Source: Candidatus Bathyarchaeota archaeon (GTDB lineage Archaea > Thermoproteota > Bathyarchaeia > TCS64). From it: a DNA stretch of 8,358 nt. Location: assembly GCA_016934355.1 (NCBI GenBank), contig JAFGTA010000123.1, positions 1 through 8,358 on the forward strand, read 5' to 3'. Position numbers and translations under genes: made by a program. Positions 6,350-8,358 of this stretch are shown here, piece by piece (positions within the stretch are counted from its first letter, which is position 1; every line of letters starts with the position of its first letter). Under the pieces are notes generated by a model, which was not told the DNA's origin, did not search any database, and saw nothing but the letters and a program-made list of their open reading frames with translations.

Positions 6350-7381
6350 CTAGACCAGCTTCCCGATTCCCTCGACGAAGAATTTGACGTCCTCAGCCTC
6401 GATGCCGTAGTGAGTGACCAGCCGGGTCGAGGTGGCGTCGGCGCCCGCGCGGCTCTTCCAGCCCAGCCTGTCGCAGGCTTTAACCCAGTCGCCGCCCTTC
6501 CAGCCGATGGCCCCGAAGTCTATGTACACCATGTTGGTCTGGACGTCGTTCAGCACCTTGATCCCGAGCTTCCCCAAGCCCTTCGCTAGGAGCTTCGCGT
6601 TAGAGTGGTCGTCATCCAGCCTGTCCACCATCTTGGTGAGGGCGATGATGCCCGGCGCGGCTATGATTCCCGCCTGCCGCATCCCTCCGCCCAGCATCTT
6701 ACGGTACTTACGGGCCTTATCGATGAGCTCCTGCGGCCCGACGACGAGCGACCCTATTGGCGCGGATAACCCCTTGCTGAGGCATAGCTGTATCGTGTCC
6801 GTGTACTTGGCTATCTCCTTCGCGTCTATCTTCAACGCCACGGCGGCGTTGAATATGCGGGCTCCGTCGAGGTGGACGCCGAGGCTGTGCTCCTTGGCCA
6901 CGTCCCAGTCTGCCTTCATCTGCTTCGGGGTGAGGGCGATGCCGCCGGCCGAGTTGTGTGTGTTCTCGATGCACACGAGGCTAGTACGCGGGTAATGGAT
7001 GTTATCCGCCCTTATGGCTGCCCTGACGTCTTCGGGCTTCATCCACCCCTTCTCGCCGGGAATGGTCCTCGCCATGAGCTGTCCCATCACCGCGAGGCCA
7101 CCTACCTCATTAACGTAGATGTGGCTGCGTTGCTCAAGTATGATCTCGTCGCCCCTCTGAGTGTGGGCTAGAACCGCGACTGCGTTTCCCTGTGTCCCGC
7201 TCGTAACGAAGAGCCCCGCCTCCTTGCCGAGTATCTCGGCGCAGAGGGCCTCCAACTCGTTCACCGTCGGGTCGTCCCGGTAGACGTCGTCGCCCACCTT
7301 CGCCTTGTATGCCGCCTCCCTCATCTCTGGGCTCGGCCATGTGACTGTGTCGCTTCTGAAATCCAGGTTCTTCTCGACCAA
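6350..7381 (-). CDS. ltaE: Threonine aldolase-family PLP enzyme (beta-eliminating lyase fold)
   Basis: This 343-residue fold-type I PLP enzyme probably cleaves L-threonine or L-allo-threonine to glycine and acetaldehyde, or acts on a related 3-hydroxy amino acid. The N-terminus LDFRSDTVTWPSPEM (residues 6-20) and GDDVYRDDPTVNELE (30-44) are family signatures. SGTQGN (61-66) contributes the phosphate-binding region. His87 in RSHIYVNE should stack on the PLP ring. IENTHN (138-143) and LDGARIFNAA (171-180) follow, with Asp172 expected to contact the pyridine nitrogen. The Schiff-base lysine is Lys203 in LSKGLSAPIGS. All key residues are present and length is normal. The start is TTG at 7381; no ATG or GTG precedes it in frame across the gap, and homology begins within a few residues. 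It may be cotranscribed with the Ldh2-family gene 41 bases downstream, unless the T6 element ends it. Confidence 0.92.
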   Translation of the reverse strand: MVEKNLDFRSDTVTWPSPEMREAAYKAKVGDDVYRDDPTVNELEALCAEILGKEAGLFVTSGTQGNAVAVLAHTQRGDEIILEQRSHIYVNEVGGLAVMGQLMARTIPGEKGWMKPEDVRAAIRADNIHYPRTSLVCIENTHNSAGGIALTPKQMKADWDVAKEHSLGVHLDGARIFNAAVALKIDAKEIAKYTDTIQLCLSKGLSAPIGSLVVGPQELIDKARKYRKMLGGGMRQAGIIAAPGIIALTKMVDRLDDDHSNAKLLAKGLGKLGIKVLNDVQTNMVYIDFGAIGWKGGDWVKACDRLGWKSRAGADATSTRLVTHYGIEAEDVKFFVEGIGKLV

Positions 7382-7497
7382 TTTTATCGCAGAAGTAGGG
7401 CGCGTATGTTGCTTAAGACGTTTCTCGCGTCTGGACGCGTATCTATGAGGCCCCAGTTTCCCTCAGCCCACAGCGGGGTACTTCGGGCTCCGGGTTT
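7382..7497. other. 116-base spacer between hydrolase and aldolase genes, with inverted repeat
   Basis: No open frame of note lies here. The only distinct structure is CGCGTC-TG-GACGCG (7426-7439), a perfect 6-bp inverted repeat about 45 bases upstream of the aldolase start. On the minus strand it is not followed by T-rich sequence, so it does not resemble a terminator. An operator or mRNA hairpin is possible. A weak TATA-like CAACATACG (minus, about 7403-7411) lies at the right distance from the TTG start but matches poorly. Confidence 0.35.
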
Positions 7498-8148
7498 TCA
7501 GGCCCAGCGCGTCGCGCTGCGGAGCGCCATCTCGATGTGCCTGTTACCGTTCTCGAAGACCGGGGAGCCGTGCCCCGAGAGAAGCGCCTCGACGTCCAGA
7601 GCGTCGAGCTTCTTCAACGACTCGACGATGGCCTCGTAACTGCCGCTCTCGCCGTCGTACCTGCCGTAGTAGCCGTCAGGGAAAACCGTGTCCCCGCTGA
7701 ACAGTATCCTGTGCTCGGAGTTGTAGAGGCTCATGCTGCCAGAGGTGTGGCCGGGCGTCCAGTAGATATGAAGCGGCCACAGCTCGGTCTCGATGACGTC
7801 TCCCTCCCTCACCTTAATCAGGCGGTCGCCGAGCCTGGAAGCGATGTAACGCGTATCCTCCTCGTGTACGTAGACCTCGGGGTCGGCCTTCTCCTGTATG
7901 AGGAAAGTGCCCATGGCGTGGTCGTGGTGGGCGTGGGTGAGGATGATCTTCTTAACGTTTCTAGGCTCCACGCCTAGCTCTGCGAGCTGGGGCCACACCG
8001 GATTCATGTAGTTGCCGACGCCGGTATCGATCACCGTGGCCTCCTCCCTGCCGACGACGTAGATGTTGCTGCAAAGCCCGTCTCCGACGACTAGGCTGAC
8101 CCCTTGAAGAGTTTCCGAGTGTTCACCGAGCCTATAGACCTTGGGCAT
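7498..8148 (-). CDS. Metallo-beta-lactamase-fold hydrolase (glyoxalase II-like)
   Basis: The product is a 216-residue, probably dinuclear-metal hydrolase of the MBL superfamily. The metal-binding set is complete: THAHHDH (His72, His74, Asp76, His77), PGHTSG (His134), SGDTVF (Asp153) and LSGHG (His193). The overall order resembles glyoxalase II-like thioester hydrolases and other small archaeal MBL proteins. No beta-CASP region or second domain is present, which argues against an RNase or flavodiiron role. No signal peptide is seen, so it is likely cytosolic. The substrate cannot be assigned. The start is ATG at 8148, with the TATA-like AAATATAAC about 34 bases upstream suggesting a short leader of about 8 bases. 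It is the first complete gene of the minus-strand series, 116 bases ahead of the aldolase gene. Confidence 0.92.
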   Translation of the reverse strand: MPKVYRLGEHSETLQGVSLVVGDGLCSNIYVVGREEATVIDTGVGNYMNPVWPQLAELGVEPRNVKKIILTHAHHDHAMGTFLIQEKADPEVYVHEEDTRYIASRLGDRLIKVREGDVIETELWPLHIYWTPGHTSGSMSLYNSEHRILFSGDTVFPDGYYGRYDGESGSYEAIVESLKKLDALDVEALLSGHGSPVFENGNRHIEMALRSATRWA

Positions 8149-8177
8149 GTAGCTTCGAGAACAGGATTGTTCGACGG

Positions 8178-8186
8178 GTTATATTT
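8178..8186 (-). promoter_or_regulatory. TATA-like box upstream of the MBL-fold hydrolase gene
   Basis: AAATATAAC on the minus strand lies in the 42-base gap between the stop of the upstream partial gene (8191) and the ATG at 8148. Archaeal spacing predicts transcription start near 8156 and a leader of about 8 bases. It is one of the better TATA matches in the window. Confidence 0.5.
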
Positions 8187-8190
8187 GTTG

Positions 8191-8358
8191 CTAGTGGCTC
8201 TTGCGGAGCTTCACGCGGACCAGGAGGAAACTGCCCTCGTAGTCCGACTCCACGTCGGCGACCTCTGTGTTCGCTGGTAGATCGTATGTCTTCGAGAACC
8301 CCGGGTCCTTGGAGCTAAGGAGCCTCAGCCTGTCCATGTCCTCCTCGATGTATACGGA
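8191..8358 (-). CDS. C-terminal end of a gene, possibly Hsp20/alpha-crystallin-like
   Basis: An open minus-strand frame enters from the right edge and ends at TAG (8191-8193), giving 55 visible residues. I read it directly from the sequence. It contains SVYIEED near the start, then KTYDLPANTEV and YEGSFLLVRVKLRKSH at the end. A Y-x-LP segment followed by about 15 residues and a G-x-hydrophobic-V-x-V strand resembles the last beta strands of an alpha-crystallin (Hsp20/CS-type) domain. Only the end is visible, so this is a tentative assignment. Coding character is supported by codon use like that of its neighbours and by a TATA-like box beginning immediately after its stop. The family could be checked with the upstream sequence. 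Confidence 0.6.
   Translation of the reverse strand, partial: SVYIEEDMDRLRLLSSKDPGFSKTYDLPANTEVADVESDYEGSFLLVRVKLRKSH

Noticed and set aside
6414..6995. 193-residue open frame antisense to the threonine aldolase gene
   Set aside because: It is a low-quality Ser/Pro/Arg-rich translation opposite a gene with a complete set of catalytic residues, so it is a shadow frame.
7465..7489. AGCCC/GGGCT stem with 15-base loop downstream of the hydrolase gene
   Set aside because: Short stem, long loop, no T-run or conserved box. I also looked for C/D-box guide RNA motifs in this gap and found no convincing C and D pair.
7537..7977. 146-residue open frame antisense to the MBL-fold hydrolase gene
   Set aside because: It is fully opposite a well-supported gene and has no motif or start signal of its own.
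1..8358. Mobile element, CRISPR, tRNA or defence island
   Set aside because: No transposase, terminal repeats, regularly spaced repeats, tRNA-like cloverleaf or defence-type gene is visible. Nearly all bases are covered by recognisable housekeeping or metabolic genes.

Overview
The window is an ordinary, densely packed stretch of archaeal chromosome. The archaeal assignment rests on several observations. The tRNA m2,2G26 methyltransferase Trm1 and a large Lhr-type helicase sit beside an RlmE/FtsJ methyltransferase. TATA-like elements lie about 26-40 bases upstream of several start codons. Shine-Dalgarno sequences are weak or absent, and several starts are TTG. The DNA looks GC-rich by eye, and the proteins are rich in Lys, Glu, Arg and Val. 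Rubrerythrin suggests an anaerobic or microaerophilic lifestyle. I would guess a TACK-type (Thermoproteota-like) archaeon, but the sequence alone does not settle the lineage.

Layout. Bases 1-2027 (+) hold the C-terminal two thirds or so of an Lhr-family helicase, cut by the window edge. A 99-base gap with a TATA-like element leads to an AroM-family gene (2127-2795, +). The AroM gene ends tail-to-tail with, and overlaps by 39 bases, an RlmE/FtsJ 2'-O-methyltransferase gene (2757-3464, -). A 98-base divergent promoter region (3465-3562) separates rlmE from rubrerythrin (3563-4066, +). Rubrerythrin converges on trm1 (4063-5244, -), and one CTAG supplies both stop codons. Upstream of trm1 on the minus strand are an Ldh2-family dehydrogenase (5283-6308), a threonine aldolase-family PLP enzyme (6350-7381), a metallo-beta-lactamase-fold hydrolase (7498-8148) and the 3' end of a gene that may encode a small Hsp20-like protein (8191-8358). 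No gap exceeds about 120 bases. I see no mobile element, CRISPR array, tRNA or rRNA.

How the genes work together. Three genes have RNA-related roles: RlmE (23S rRNA 2'-O-methylation), Trm1 (tRNA G26 dimethylation) and Lhr (nucleic-acid remodelling). They are not in one operon. The minus-strand series hydrolase, aldolase, Ldh2 dehydrogenase, trm1 runs in one direction with gaps of 116, 41 and 38 bases. It may be partly cotranscribed, although possible promoter and terminator signals break it up. The aldolase/Ldh2 pair may share a small-molecule pathway, but the substrate cannot be read from sequence. I found no convincing new defence or mobile system. The most notable points are the overlapping convergent gene ends, a hairpin-plus-T5 terminator candidate inside trm1, and a T6 element that could act both as terminator and as promoter.
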